This document shows positions 1-5,863 of a stretch of 20,738 bases of DNA, in pieces (the first letter of the stretch is position 1; each line of letters opens with the position of its first letter). The DNA lies in IMG/VR virus record IMGVR_UViG_3300018021_000024, positions 1 to 20,738 of that record. The stretch is one strand, 5' to 3'. A model generated the notes under the pieces. That model saw only the letters and a program-made list of their open reading frames with translations, ran no database searches and was not told the origin of the DNA. This DNA is from a virus. The position numbers and the translations under genes were made by a program.

Positions 1-660
1 ATGGCATCTGAAATACGTCAGGAAATAGATAAAGAAGTTATTTCTTATATGAAATTTATTTCTCAGATAACAACTTCTGCTACTGTAAATTTAAGTGCTT
101 CTTTAGGTGCTGTTAATGGTGACTTGCAAGGAATTACAAACGATCTAATTGTAAATATATATCTTGCTGCTGAAAGAATTGTAAGAGACACAAAGAGAAA
201 CAGATCAATCTTTATTATGGCCGATCCTATTACAACTTCTTTCTTACAACTTAATGCGTTCCATACACAAGCAGAGTTCAATCAAAACAATCCTTATCTT
301 GTAGGTCATCTTGGAATATATCCATTGTATTGTGATCTATATGCCGATGTGAACGAACATTATGTTATGGTTGGATATCTAGGTAGCAATAATAATGATG
401 GAGACTCTGGAATCATTTACTGTCCATATACAACTACTCTACATGTTGCTCCCGATCCTACATATTTTACAGAGAATATGTTGTTCTTACAAAGATATGC
501 AATGATTCGACACCCACAAGATTTAGGTAATGTTCTTCCTAGCGATCCGTGGAATACAGCTAATGCTAGTAATTCAGATTTCTTCAAGATGTTCTTAGTA
601 AACTTTGGAACAAGTGCTCTGGTTAACTTTTCTGATATAAGCATACCAGTATTTCAGTAA
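1..660 (+). CDS. T4 gp23-like major capsid protein, C-terminal part (cut by left edge)
   Basis: This is the C-terminal ~219 residues of a major capsid protein resembling T4 gp23, the HK97-fold protein that forms the hexamers of myovirus heads. By recall, residues 2-15 (ASEIRQEIDKEVIS) match the gp23 segment containing ATEI..EINREV. Later stretches also match in order: GHLGIYPLYCDLYAD against GVLGGKYRVYIDQYA, VGYLGS against VGYKGP, and GIIYCPYTT against GIYYAPYV, followed by a conserved DP..F...M.F..RYA. T4 gp23 is about 520 residues and the first visible residue falls in its middle, so the ATG at position 1 is probably an internal Met and the gene continues to the left. It is followed after 10 bases by a holin-like gene. 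The family call is strong. What is odd is that the same window holds an unrelated-looking second capsid protein at 18326-19897. Confidence 0.85.
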   Translation: MASEIRQEIDKEVISYMKFISQITTSATVNLSASLGAVNGDLQGITNDLIVNIYLAAERIVRDTKRNRSIFIMADPITTSFLQLNAFHTQAEFNQNNPYLVGHLGIYPLYCDLYADVNEHYVMVGYLGSNNNDGDSGIIYCPYTTTLHVAPDPTYFTENMLFLQRYAMIRHPQDLGNVLPSDPWNTANASNSDFFKMFLVNFGTSALVNFSDISIPVFQ

Positions 661-670
661 AGGATAATAT

Positions 671-1039
671 ATGAATTCTTTCAGACTTTTTGTACAAAGA
701 ATGAATGAAAGAATTGCAATAATTTTATCGAACAGCCTATCATCTATGATTTGTTTTTGGGTTATATGTGTAATGGTAATAGCTGTTCTTCAGTGGCAGG
801 TTCCAAAAAATCCTTTGGAATGGATTGAGTATTTAGTTCAGACATTCTTTCAAGGTGTTGCTCTTCCAGTACTTGCATTTGTTGCTAAGAAGGAAGGTGA
901 AGAGAGCAGAAAGATGAATACTGAGACACACGATATAGTTATGGGAGAACTTAAAGACCTTAAACAATTTCATGAAGACTTGGCTATTTTATTAAAAAAA
1001 CCAAGATGCCATGAAATAGGAAAAGAACTACAGAAATAA
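671..1039 (+). CDS. two-helix membrane protein, holin-like or exclusion-type
   Basis: A 122-residue protein with two predicted membrane segments: about residues 25-42 (SMICFWVICVMVIAVLQW) and about 55-72 (YLVQTFFQGVALPVLAFV). A charged soluble tail of roughly 50 residues follows, rich in Glu and Lys and probably helical. The ATG at 671 is preceded by AAAGGA (659-664) at good spacing, and the gene starts 10 bases after the capsid gene ends. Two short helices plus a charged tail, next to a second small membrane protein, fit a holin or antiholin. The general shape, with W near helix 1 and a helical tail, also recalls small low-affinity iron permease-like membrane proteins. I recognise no specific family, so the lysis role is inferred from size, topology and neighbours only. 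Confidence 0.6.
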   Translation: MNSFRLFVQRMNERIAIILSNSLSSMICFWVICVMVIAVLQWQVPKNPLEWIEYLVQTFFQGVALPVLAFVAKKEGEESRKMNTETHDIVMGELKDLKQFHEDLAILLKKPRCHEIGKELQK

Positions 1040-1051
1040 CATTGGTGGAGT

Positions 1052-1282
1052 ATGAAAAGTTCACAAAAACATTTCCAGGTAATTGCAGCTATTGGTGTAA
1101 TAGCAATAGGAGTACTTGGAGTAATAGTAGGTGGTATAGTTGTGTGGCATGGTAAAGATATTACTATAGCTGTAGCATGTATTACATTAGCATCAACAGC
1201 ATTAGGAATACTTGGTGGTGTTCTTACTGCTCAAAAAATAAACCGAACCTCAGATGATATTGATACAACTCCAGATAGTTAA
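1052..1282 (+). CDS. small two-helix membrane protein, candidate holin
   Basis: A 76-residue protein made almost wholly of two hydrophobic helices: about residues 9-32 (rich in I, V, G and A) and 37-60 (ITIAVACITLASTALGILGG). It has a short basic N-terminus (MKSSQKH) and a short polar tail. This matches class II-like phage holins, which form holes in the inner membrane to release endolysin. The upstream GGTGGAG sits only 1-3 bases before the ATG at 1052, tighter than usual, but there is no better start. It lies 12 bases after another small membrane gene and 10 bases before the next start. I see no endolysin gene in the window, so the holin role remains an inference. Confidence 0.6.
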   Translation: MKSSQKHFQVIAAIGVIAIGVLGVIVGGIVVWHGKDITIAVACITLASTALGILGGVLTAQKINRTSDDIDTTPDS

Positions 1283-1292
1283 AAGGATAAAC

Positions 1293-1547
1293 ATGAAAAA
1301 TAAAATAGAAGAAACGATAGAATTGTTAATAGATATTCTCAAAGACATAAAAAAAGAAACTCAAAATAGAGTATTCTTAAACAATATTCCAGAAATATTA
1401 GTAGGTATCGATAAAGCTCTTAACAGAATTAAACTTGGAGAAGATGTTGTATGGGAAACTATAGATGGATTGACAATTCAAGTACAAATTGCTGATAAAT
1501 GTGGAGAAGGAAGTGGTAAAAGATTAAGAATCAATGTGGATAATTAA
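1293..1547 (+). CDS. hypothetical protein, 84 residues
   Basis: A small soluble protein of unrecognised family. The ATG at 1293 is chosen because AAGGA (1283-1287) precedes it at 5 bases; an in-frame upstream extension lacks such a site and overlaps the previous gene. The N-terminal half (residues 1-50) is Glu/Lys/Ile-rich and probably helical. The C-terminal half (WETIDGLTIQVQIADKCG and a basic patch GSGKRLR) looks like a short beta sheet. Its stop codon overlaps the next ATG (TAATG), so translation is probably coupled to the exported protein that follows. No function can be assigned. Confidence 0.65.
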   Translation: MKNKIEETIELLIDILKDIKKETQNRVFLNNIPEILVGIDKALNRIKLGEDVVWETIDGLTIQVQIADKCGEGSGKRLRINVDN

Positions 1548-1924
1548 TGAAACTAAAACTTTTGATAATTGGTTGTATACTATTTTGTGCTTCTATAGCT
1601 AATGCATATACCGCAGTAGTTACTTGGAATGCTCTTCCTGTAAAACCTACTGGATATTATGTTTACTATGACATACAACCAAAAGCTCCGTTAAAAGGAA
1701 TAGGTATTACTCAGGGAAGTTCTCCTATAACAGTTACAACTAATACTATAACATTAACAAATATGTTAGCAACAAAATCTTATAGTATTGCTATCGCTGG
1801 ATATTATGCTAAGACTACAACTCTTCCATTAATTATAGGTCAGTTAAGTACTATAGTAACTATACCTATATTACCAACAGCAACAACTTCTACTACGATA
1901 ACAATTACTATAACCAATCCATAA
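1547..1924 (+). CDS. exported beta-rich (FN3-like) protein 1
   Basis: A 125-residue protein with a clear Sec signal peptide: basic MKLK, hydrophobic LLIIGCILFCASI, then a probable cleavage site after ANA (residues 18-20). The mature part has alternating Thr/Ile/Val strands, VTW near its start and GYYVYYD. This recalls a fibronectin type III or Ig-like sandwich, where a Trp in strand B and a Tyr in strand C pack the core. It ends in a Thr-rich tail. The start overlaps the stop of the preceding gene by one base. The following gene encodes a similar signal peptide plus VLQW...QKVYYG, so the two look like diverged paralogues. Phage-encoded exported FN3-like proteins could alter the host surface or join the particle; neither role is shown here. 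Confidence 0.7.
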   Translation: MKLKLLIIGCILFCASIANAYTAVVTWNALPVKPTGYYVYYDIQPKAPLKGIGITQGSSPITVTTNTITLTNMLATKSYSIAIAGYYAKTTTLPLIIGQLSTIVTIPILPTATTSTTITITITNP

Positions 1925-1933
1925 GGAGAGTAT

Positions 1934-2329
1934 ATGAAAAAGATTTTATCTGTATTGAGCTTGATGTTTATGTTAGCAATTCCTGCATTTGCCAATGCAA
2001 CTACTGTAGTATTGCAATGGACTTTAACTACAGATGCTACTGTTGCTGGACAAAAAGTTTATTATGGTCAAGGAACTGTAAATTCTGGTACTGTTACATG
2101 TCCTGCTGTACCTTATACTGGTTCGACTGCTACTCAAGGTGCTGCTGGATTTCCTGTTCCTAATGGAACTGGAGCAACTGTTGCTGGACTTGTCAGTACA
2201 AATGCTTGGTGTTTTTATGTTACCAATACAAATGCAGCAGGAATGGAAAGTGCAATTAGTAATATAGTTTCTGTTCCTGCATTTCCTGCTGGTGTGACGG
2301 GTGTTGTAATAAAATCTATCACGCAGTAA
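1934..2329 (+). CDS. exported beta-rich (FN3-like) protein 2
   Basis: A 131-residue protein with a Sec signal peptide: MKK, hydrophobic LSVLSLMFMLAI, and a probable cleavage site near AFA-NA (residues 18-22). The mature part contains VVLQW, QKVYYG, two Cys (in TVTCPAV and WCFYV) that could form a disulfide in the periplasm or outside the cell, and a SNIVSV strand near the end, as in FN3-like folds. The ribosome-binding site AAGGAGA lies just upstream of the ATG at 1934, and the gap to the preceding gene is 9 bases. It looks paralogous to the exported protein just upstream. It is the last gene before the late promoter at 2336. The signal peptide is clear and the fold is inferred; the function is unknown. 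Confidence 0.7.
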   Translation: MKKILSVLSLMFMLAIPAFANATTVVLQWTLTTDATVAGQKVYYGQGTVNSGTVTCPAVPYTGSTATQGAAGFPVPNGTGATVAGLVSTNAWCFYVTNTNAAGMESAISNIVSVPAFPAGVTGVVIKSITQ

Positions 2330-2335
2330 AACTTT

Positions 2336-2343
2336 TATAAATA
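2336..2343 (+). promoter_or_regulatory. T4-type late promoter core TATAAATA (1)
   Basis: Exact TATAAATA just after the stop of the second exported-protein gene. In T4 this octamer occupies about -13 to -6 and is read by gp55-bound RNA polymerase without a -35 box. Transcription would start near 2349 and drive the lipoprotein gene at 2429. Confidence 0.65.
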
Positions 2344-2389
2344 ATAATGAACACATTCCTTTTCGTCTAATAACTTATTCTTTCACGCT

Positions 2390-2406
2390 GTTGTGATACT
2401 CACAAC
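2390..2406 (+). promoter_or_regulatory. perfect inverted repeat in the lipoprotein gene leader
   Basis: GTTGTGA, a three-base loop TAC, then TCACAAC: a perfect 7-bp stem about 40 bases after the predicted start of transcription and 10 bases before the AAGGAG site. It could be an RNA hairpin affecting translation or stability, or an operator. No T-tract follows, so it is not a terminator. Confidence 0.4.
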
Positions 2407-2428
2407 ACAACTAACTAAGGAGTACTAT

Positions 2429-2842
2429 ATGAAAAAACTAATTTCAATTTTTCCATTACTAGCTTTTCTTTTTTGTAGTCTAGCTGGATGTTCAACTACA
2501 GCACAGGTAACTGTAGGTGATACATTTATTGCCATGCATGATCTTGTAAAAACTGGAGCTATTGCTTCTGATTCACTCTGTAAAGCAAAGACTATTCCCG
2601 CAGCAGACTGTGCGGCTATTTCTAAAGCCTATCAGAAAATTCAATTAGTATGGCCTGTAGTAGATGATGCACTTATAATCTATCTGAAATCAGACCCTAC
2701 TGATGCATTAGCAACTCAAAATTTCCAAGCTGCACAAGCTCAATGGAGTGCTGCTTATTCCGATATGCTTACTCTTCTTACTAAGACAGGCGTAATCAAA
2801 ACAACTACCGCAACTACAACTGCAAATACTGGAGGTAAATAA
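2429..2842 (+). CDS. small lipoprotein
   Basis: A 137-residue protein with a lipoprotein signal: MKK, hydrophobic LISIFPLLAFLFCS, and lipobox LAGC with the acylated Cys at residue 21. The mature part is Ala/Thr-rich and looks helical, contains two further Cys (SLCKAK and AADCAA) that could pair, and ends in a low-complexity Thr/Ala tail. The ATG at 2429 has AAGGAG at 2417-2422; an in-frame GTG 36 bases upstream lies inside the leader inverted repeat and is not used. Phage lipoproteins of this size include outer spanin subunits and superinfection-exclusion proteins. No inner spanin partner is visible, and the sequence does not choose between these roles. Confidence 0.75.
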   Translation: MKKLISIFPLLAFLFCSLAGCSTTAQVTVGDTFIAMHDLVKTGAIASDSLCKAKTIPAADCAAISKAYQKIQLVWPVVDDALIIYLKSDPTDALATQNFQAAQAQWSAAYSDMLTLLTKTGVIKTTTATTTANTGGK

Positions 2843-3012
2843 TGGACCCTATCACTATAATCAACTTAATAGCTACTCTTGTTCCTGTGGCAGAATCTGT
2901 TGGTCTTGACATTGTAACAATTATCCAAGGATTGAAAGCTGGTAAAACTGCTGCACAGTTAGCTGTTGAAGCTGCTGCTAAACGCAACGATCTTCCTGAC
3001 TTGACATTCTGA
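2842..3012 (+). CDS. small hydrophobic helical protein, 56 residues
   Basis: The ATG at 2842 overlaps the stop of the lipoprotein gene (TAATG), which implies coupled translation. The product begins MDPITIINLIATLVPVAES, then VTIIQGLKAGKTAAQLAVE, and ends in a short polar tail. It reads as two amphipathic or weakly hydrophobic helices rather than a certain membrane span. It is the last gene before the terminator at 3092-3144. No family recognised. Confidence 0.6.
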   Translation: MDPITIINLIATLVPVAESVGLDIVTIIQGLKAGKTAAQLAVEAAAKRNDLPDLTF

Positions 3013-3091
3013 GTTTAAAAATCTACAAAAGTTTTACATAGAAAGTAATTTGATCAACAATATCAATTTTTATAACATATTGATTTTAAAC

Positions 3092-3144
3092 AAAAAGCAT
3101 TTTCTCTTGAAATTGATGTTTCTTCAAGAAGAAAATGCTTTTTT
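3092..3144 (+). terminator. rho-independent terminator
   Basis: A long stem with arms 3092-3111 and 3123-3143. AAAAAGCATTTTCT..TTGAA pairs with TTCAAGAAGAAAATGCTTTTT with one bulged base, around an 11-base loop, and ends in a T-run. It closes the transcripts of the left cassette. The last T is also the first base of the next late promoter. Confidence 0.85.
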
Positions 3145-3151
3145 ATAAATA
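3144..3151 (+). promoter_or_regulatory. T4-type late promoter core TATAAATA (2)
   Basis: Exact TATAAATA overlapping the end of the terminator T-tract, a compact stop-and-restart arrangement. The predicted transcription start is near 3157, giving a leader of about 88 bases before the ATG at 3245. Confidence 0.7.
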
Positions 3152-3159
3152 GAAATAGA

Positions 3160-3218
3160 GCAAGTAATCTGTCTGCTGAAACAGAACAGAAACAGGGGAG
3201 CAATCCTGCTGTCCTTGC
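3160..3218 (+). promoter_or_regulatory. structured 5' leader, possible three-way junction
   Basis: GCAAG (3160-3164) can pair with CTTGC (3214-3218) and enclose two hairpins: TCTGT/ACAGA (3168-3172 with 3181-3185) and ACAGGGGA/TCCTGCTGT (3192-3199 with 3204-3212, one bulge, one wobble) closed by a GCAA tetraloop of the GNRA class. It begins within a few bases of the predicted transcript start. It could protect the 5' end, bind a regulator or sense a ligand. No known riboswitch class is recognised. Confidence 0.4.
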
Positions 3219-3244
3219 CATCTTTATTTATCAGGAGCAAAACT

Positions 3245-5542
3245 ATGACAATTTTTGATAATCCCACCGAAACAAAATCTCCACTCGATAATACAGTCGA
3301 TCTTGGCGGATATGAACTTTTGTTTAAAAATTACTACAAGGTTCAAGCTCCAAATATCCTCTGTGAGCTATGGAATCTCTGCTATCCAGGCAAGACCATT
3401 CGTTTTGAATCAAAACAGTTCCTACAGCTAAATTTGATCGTTTCTGACCTATATTCGTGTCATTGTTCTGATTATGAATTCGTTAGATACTCAAGAACAC
3501 GTGAGGATTATACAGGATCATCTAATTTGAGTTATCGTATAGCCCTCAATATTATTGACATTCTGATTGAAAATGATTATGTGTTCAGTATTATCGGACA
3601 GCAACTTGCTCAAAGAACTTCTAGAATGAAAGCAACCGATAAACTTATTGATCTGATTGGTGATCATTCTTTGGTTTTGAATAGAAAAATATCACCAGAT
3701 GATAATTTTGTGATATTAAGAAGCGAAAAAGAAAAACTAGAAGGTAGAGCAAAGAAAGTTGCTCATGATCTTTCATATAACCCTAATGACTTTACTATAA
3801 AAAATAACAAATTCTTGTTTGATTACAATACTCTGGTGAGTAATACATCTTTCAAGGTTGGAGATGAATTCAACCATATTATCAGTTTCGATAGAAATGT
3901 TATGAAAACTGTTTTTAATGATGGTTCTTTTTCTAAAGGTGGTAGATTTTGTGGTACATGGTGGTTGGAATGTAAAAGTAAAATACGTAAATCTATCTTG
4001 ATCGATAACGAAGAAACTTGTGAAATTGACTACAAATGTTCACATCCAACCATTGCATATGCTAAAAAAGGTATTGATGTATCAAACCAGGATTTGTATG
4101 CTGTAAATACTATTGATAATTATCAAGAACATCGTAAATTGATAAAGAAAGTTCTTCTTACATGTTTGAATGCTGTATCTAAAAATAGTGCAGCTAAAGC
4201 AATTGAAACTAACTTTTTAGAATATACGATTAAGAAACATAAAAAAAGAAAAGAAAATAAAATTTTAAAAAAACATCCAGATTATACTGTTTATCAGATC
4301 ATAAATCTTATAAAAGAATTTCATCCTAACATTCAAGAATTTCTATACAACGACTCTGGAAAAAATCTTATGTTTTTAGAAAGAGAAATAGTTTTTGATG
4401 TTTTAAACCATTTCTTAAAAAAAGATATTCTTGTTCTTCCTGTACATGATAGTTTTGTAATTAAGAAAAAATATCAAAAAGAACTAGAAGAAGTTATGCT
4501 ATCTATTTTTAAAACTAAAATGAATGTTAATATTAATATTGAAACTATAACTAAAAATACTAATATTCTTTCTTCTAATTCTTCTAATATATATTCTAAA
4601 TCTTATAATCCTATTTCTTCTAATTCTTATAATCTTATTTCTTCTAATTCTTCTAATATATATTCTAAATCTTATAATCCTATTTCTTCTAATTCTTCTA
4701 ATATATATTCTAATTCTTATAATCTTATTTCTTCTAATTCTTCTAATATATATTCTAATTCTTCTAATATATATTCTAATTCTTCTAATATATATTCTAA
4801 ATCTTATAATCCTATTTCTTATAATTCTTCTAATATATCTTCAAATATTTATTCTAAATCTTATAATCTAACCAATACAACCAACAATAAGGAATCATCG
4901 TATCACTACGTATCCCGGAACGTTTTAATCGAAACTGATACAAATTCGATAGATAACTCAACAAATGTTATGGGAAACGTTTTCAAAAAAGATTGCGTAA
5001 GTAACAAAAAAGTAACAAATTTGGATGTAGTGCGGAACGTTTTCAAAAAAGATTCCGTAAATTTGGATGTAGTGAATAACGTTTTCAAAAAAGATTTGGA
5101 TGTATCGCATAACGTTTTCAAAAAAGATTCCGTAAATTTGTTATCAACAGATGAATGTTTAGGATTTTTTGGAATAGATGATAACGAACAACCAACCAAA
5201 AAAAAGGAGACCCCCATGTCACTAAAGAAAACTTTTGAATCTAAATCAGCAGAAGTCCAGGAAGCGTTGCTTGCTCTTCCAAGAGAACTTACGGAACAGT
5301 ATCTTAAAAAGATGGCAGTGGATCCTACATTTTTCTCTGATGAAGAGATAATAGAAGATTACAAAGCCCAAACTCCAGAAAAAGAAGAGGATTCGTTCTT
5401 TGATTTTGTAAAACAACCAAAAAAAGAGTGGAGCGAAGAAGAATTAGCAATCGCTCGAAGAGAACATCGAGAAGAAGAGAAGAGAAGAAACGACGAATCG
5501 AACCGCCATCGTTTAGTGCAATTCAAAAACATACGAATTTAA
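3245..5542 (+). CDS. family A DNA polymerase-like protein with repeat-rich C-terminal half
   Basis: A 765-residue protein. The ATG at 3245 is chosen because AGGAG (3233-3237) precedes it by 7 bases; an in-frame TTG at 3215 lies inside the structured leader. Residues 1-425 carry an ordered set of motifs like those of family A polymerases: motif A-like DYKCSHP (D262, H267), motif B-like R297-x3-K301 in a hydrophobic helix, and motif C-like LPVHDSF (H401-D402). I recall similar proteins on proteobacterial mobile elements with E-x-DYSGLHP and PVHDSF motifs, mostly unannotated. No 3'-5' exonuclease domain is visible. Residues 440-542 are Asn/Ser/Tyr-rich repeats, 578-628 hold four NVFKKD units, and 658-765 form an acidic, charged tail with its own start signal. 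A polymerase activity is inferred, not shown. Confidence 0.6.
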   Translation: MTIFDNPTETKSPLDNTVDLGGYELLFKNYYKVQAPNILCELWNLCYPGKTIRFESKQFLQLNLIVSDLYSCHCSDYEFVRYSRTREDYTGSSNLSYRIALNIIDILIENDYVFSIIGQQLAQRTSRMKATDKLIDLIGDHSLVLNRKISPDDNFVILRSEKEKLEGRAKKVAHDLSYNPNDFTIKNNKFLFDYNTLVSNTSFKVGDEFNHIISFDRNVMKTVFNDGSFSKGGRFCGTWWLECKSKIRKSILIDNEETCEIDYKCSHPTIAYAKKGIDVSNQDLYAVNTIDNYQEHRKLIKKVLLTCLNAVSKNSAAKAIETNFLEYTIKKHKKRKENKILKKHPDYTVYQIINLIKEFHPNIQEFLYNDSGKNLMFLEREIVFDVLNHFLKKDILVLPVHDSFVIKKKYQKELEEVMLSIFKTKMNVNINIETITKNTNILSSNSSNIYSKSYNPISSNSYNLISSNSSNIYSKSYNPISSNSSNIYSNSYNLISSNSSNIYSNSSNIYSNSSNIYSKSYNPISYNSSNISSNIYSKSYNLTNTTNNKESSYHYVSRNVLIETDTNSIDNSTNVMGNVFKKDCVSNKKVTNLDVVRNVFKKDSVNLDVVNNVFKKDLDVSHNVFKKDSVNLLSTDECLGFFGIDDNEQPTKKKETPMSLKKTFESKSAEVQEALLALPRELTEQYLKKMAVDPTFFSDEEIIEDYKAQTPEKEEDSFFDFVKQPKKEWSEEELAIARREHREEEKRRNDESNRHRLVQFKNIRI
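4562..4870 (+). repeat. AT-rich tandem repeat tract inside the polymerase-like gene
   Basis: A low-complexity tract of about 300 bases built from units such as CTAATATATATTCTAA (six copies) and TCTTATAATC(C/T)TATTTCTTC. It encodes repeated SSNIYS and KSYNPISS, and the + strand is almost free of G. Around 4735-4800 the 21-bp unit for NSSNIYS stands in three direct tandem copies. The frame stays open throughout. The composition would make this DNA easy to unwind. Confidence 0.9.
4976..5129 (+). repeat. four 19-bp direct repeats (iteron-like)
   Basis: Four identical copies of AACGTTTTCAAAAAAGATT start at 4976, 5036, 5078 and 5111, with spacings of 60, 42 and 33 bases. A partial copy (AACGTTTT) begins at 4919. 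Copies 2 and 4 share a further 11 downstream bases. They encode NVFKKD. The exact DNA identity and the adjacent AT-rich tract recall replication iterons set inside a replication gene. A coding repeat expansion is the alternative reading. Confidence 0.9.
5216..5542 (+). CDS. possible separate product from an internal in-frame start (108 residues)
   Basis: Inside the polymerase-like frame, the ATG at 5216 has a strong ribosome-binding site, AAGGAG at 5204-5209, with 6 bases of spacing. That is as good as those of stand-alone genes nearby. The product from this point is a soluble, acidic, charged protein: helical residues near the start (SAEVQEALLALPRELTEQYL), then EEIIEDYK, SFFDFVKQ and a Glu/Arg-rich end. 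It has no visible link to the polymerase motifs. Either the large protein carries this as a C-terminal domain that is also made alone, or it was once a separate gene that fused in frame to the repeat-rich part upstream. The family is unknown. Confidence 0.5.
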   Translation: MSLKKTFESKSAEVQEALLALPRELTEQYLKKMAVDPTFFSDEEIIEDYKAQTPEKEEDSFFDFVKQPKKEWSEEELAIARREHREEEKRRNDESNRHRLVQFKNIRI

Positions 5543-5638
5543 AAATTGTGCTACGAAAAAAAGCAAAATGCTCCTTTTTAAAAAGTTTTTCTAAATAATA
5601 ATAGAGAGAATAACATTCGGAGTACAAAGGAGATCAAA
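5543..5638 (+). other. short intergenic region with a weak late-promoter variant
   Basis: About 95 bases without a convincing gene. It holds TCTAAATA at 5590-5597, one mismatch from TATAAATA, followed by an AAAGGAG site for the next small gene. A weak GCAAAATGC hairpin with T-runs lies at about 5563-5582. Neither element is strong enough to call as functional. Confidence 0.4.
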
Positions 5639-5794
5639 ATGAAAAAAAATGCATTCGGAAGTAGAGATAATATCATGGAAGAAAATTTTGAAGATGAACC
5701 AGAACAAAATTTTGAAAATAAAAGAACAGGAATTAAGCTCTCAAAAAATATAAAATATTTGATATATCTTTCAGAACACCAAGAAGAAAACTAA
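5639..5794 (+). CDS. small acidic hypothetical protein, 51 residues
   Basis: ATG at 5639 preceded by AAAGGAG at 5626-5632, a good ribosome-binding site. The product starts MKKNAFGSRDNIMEE, has an acidic stretch (EENFEDEPEQNFEN), then KRTGIKLSKNIKYLIYLSE, which may be a helix. Composition and codon use match its neighbours. It lies between the polymerase-like gene and a homing endonuclease. No family recognised. Confidence 0.6.
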   Translation: MKKNAFGSRDNIMEENFEDEPEQNFENKRTGIKLSKNIKYLIYLSEHQEEN

Positions 5795-5810
5795 TCCTTC
5801 ATAAGAAGGA
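5795..5810 (+). other. small hairpin after the 51-residue gene
   Basis: TCCTTC, loop ATAA, GAAGGA: a perfect 6-bp stem directly after the stop codon. No T-tract follows, so it may stabilise the transcript 3' end rather than terminate it. Confidence 0.4.
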
Positions 5811-5863
5811 ATCACCCTGTCAACGAATGAACGAACGATCCTCTAACCAAAAGGAGAGTTCAA

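Noticed and set aside
3160-3218. tRNA gene
   Set aside because: The outer stem is only 5 bp and there is no recognisable anticodon arm, T arm or CCA-side pairing; a structured mRNA leader fits better. No tRNA was recognised elsewhere in the window.
3215-3244. Upstream TTG start for the polymerase-like gene
   Set aside because: The ATG at 3245 has AGGAG at 7 bases, while the TTG lies in the leader stem with no ribosome-binding site.
4562-4870. CRISPR-like or non-coding satellite array
   Set aside because: Units are of unequal length without unique spacers, and the reading frame stays open through the whole tract, so it is a coding low-complexity repeat.
5141-5149. TTATCAACA as a DnaA box beside the iteron-like repeats
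   Set aside because: It is one mismatch from the consensus, and the same nine bases also occur at 7934 and 8039, so it is not specific evidence in AT-rich DNA.
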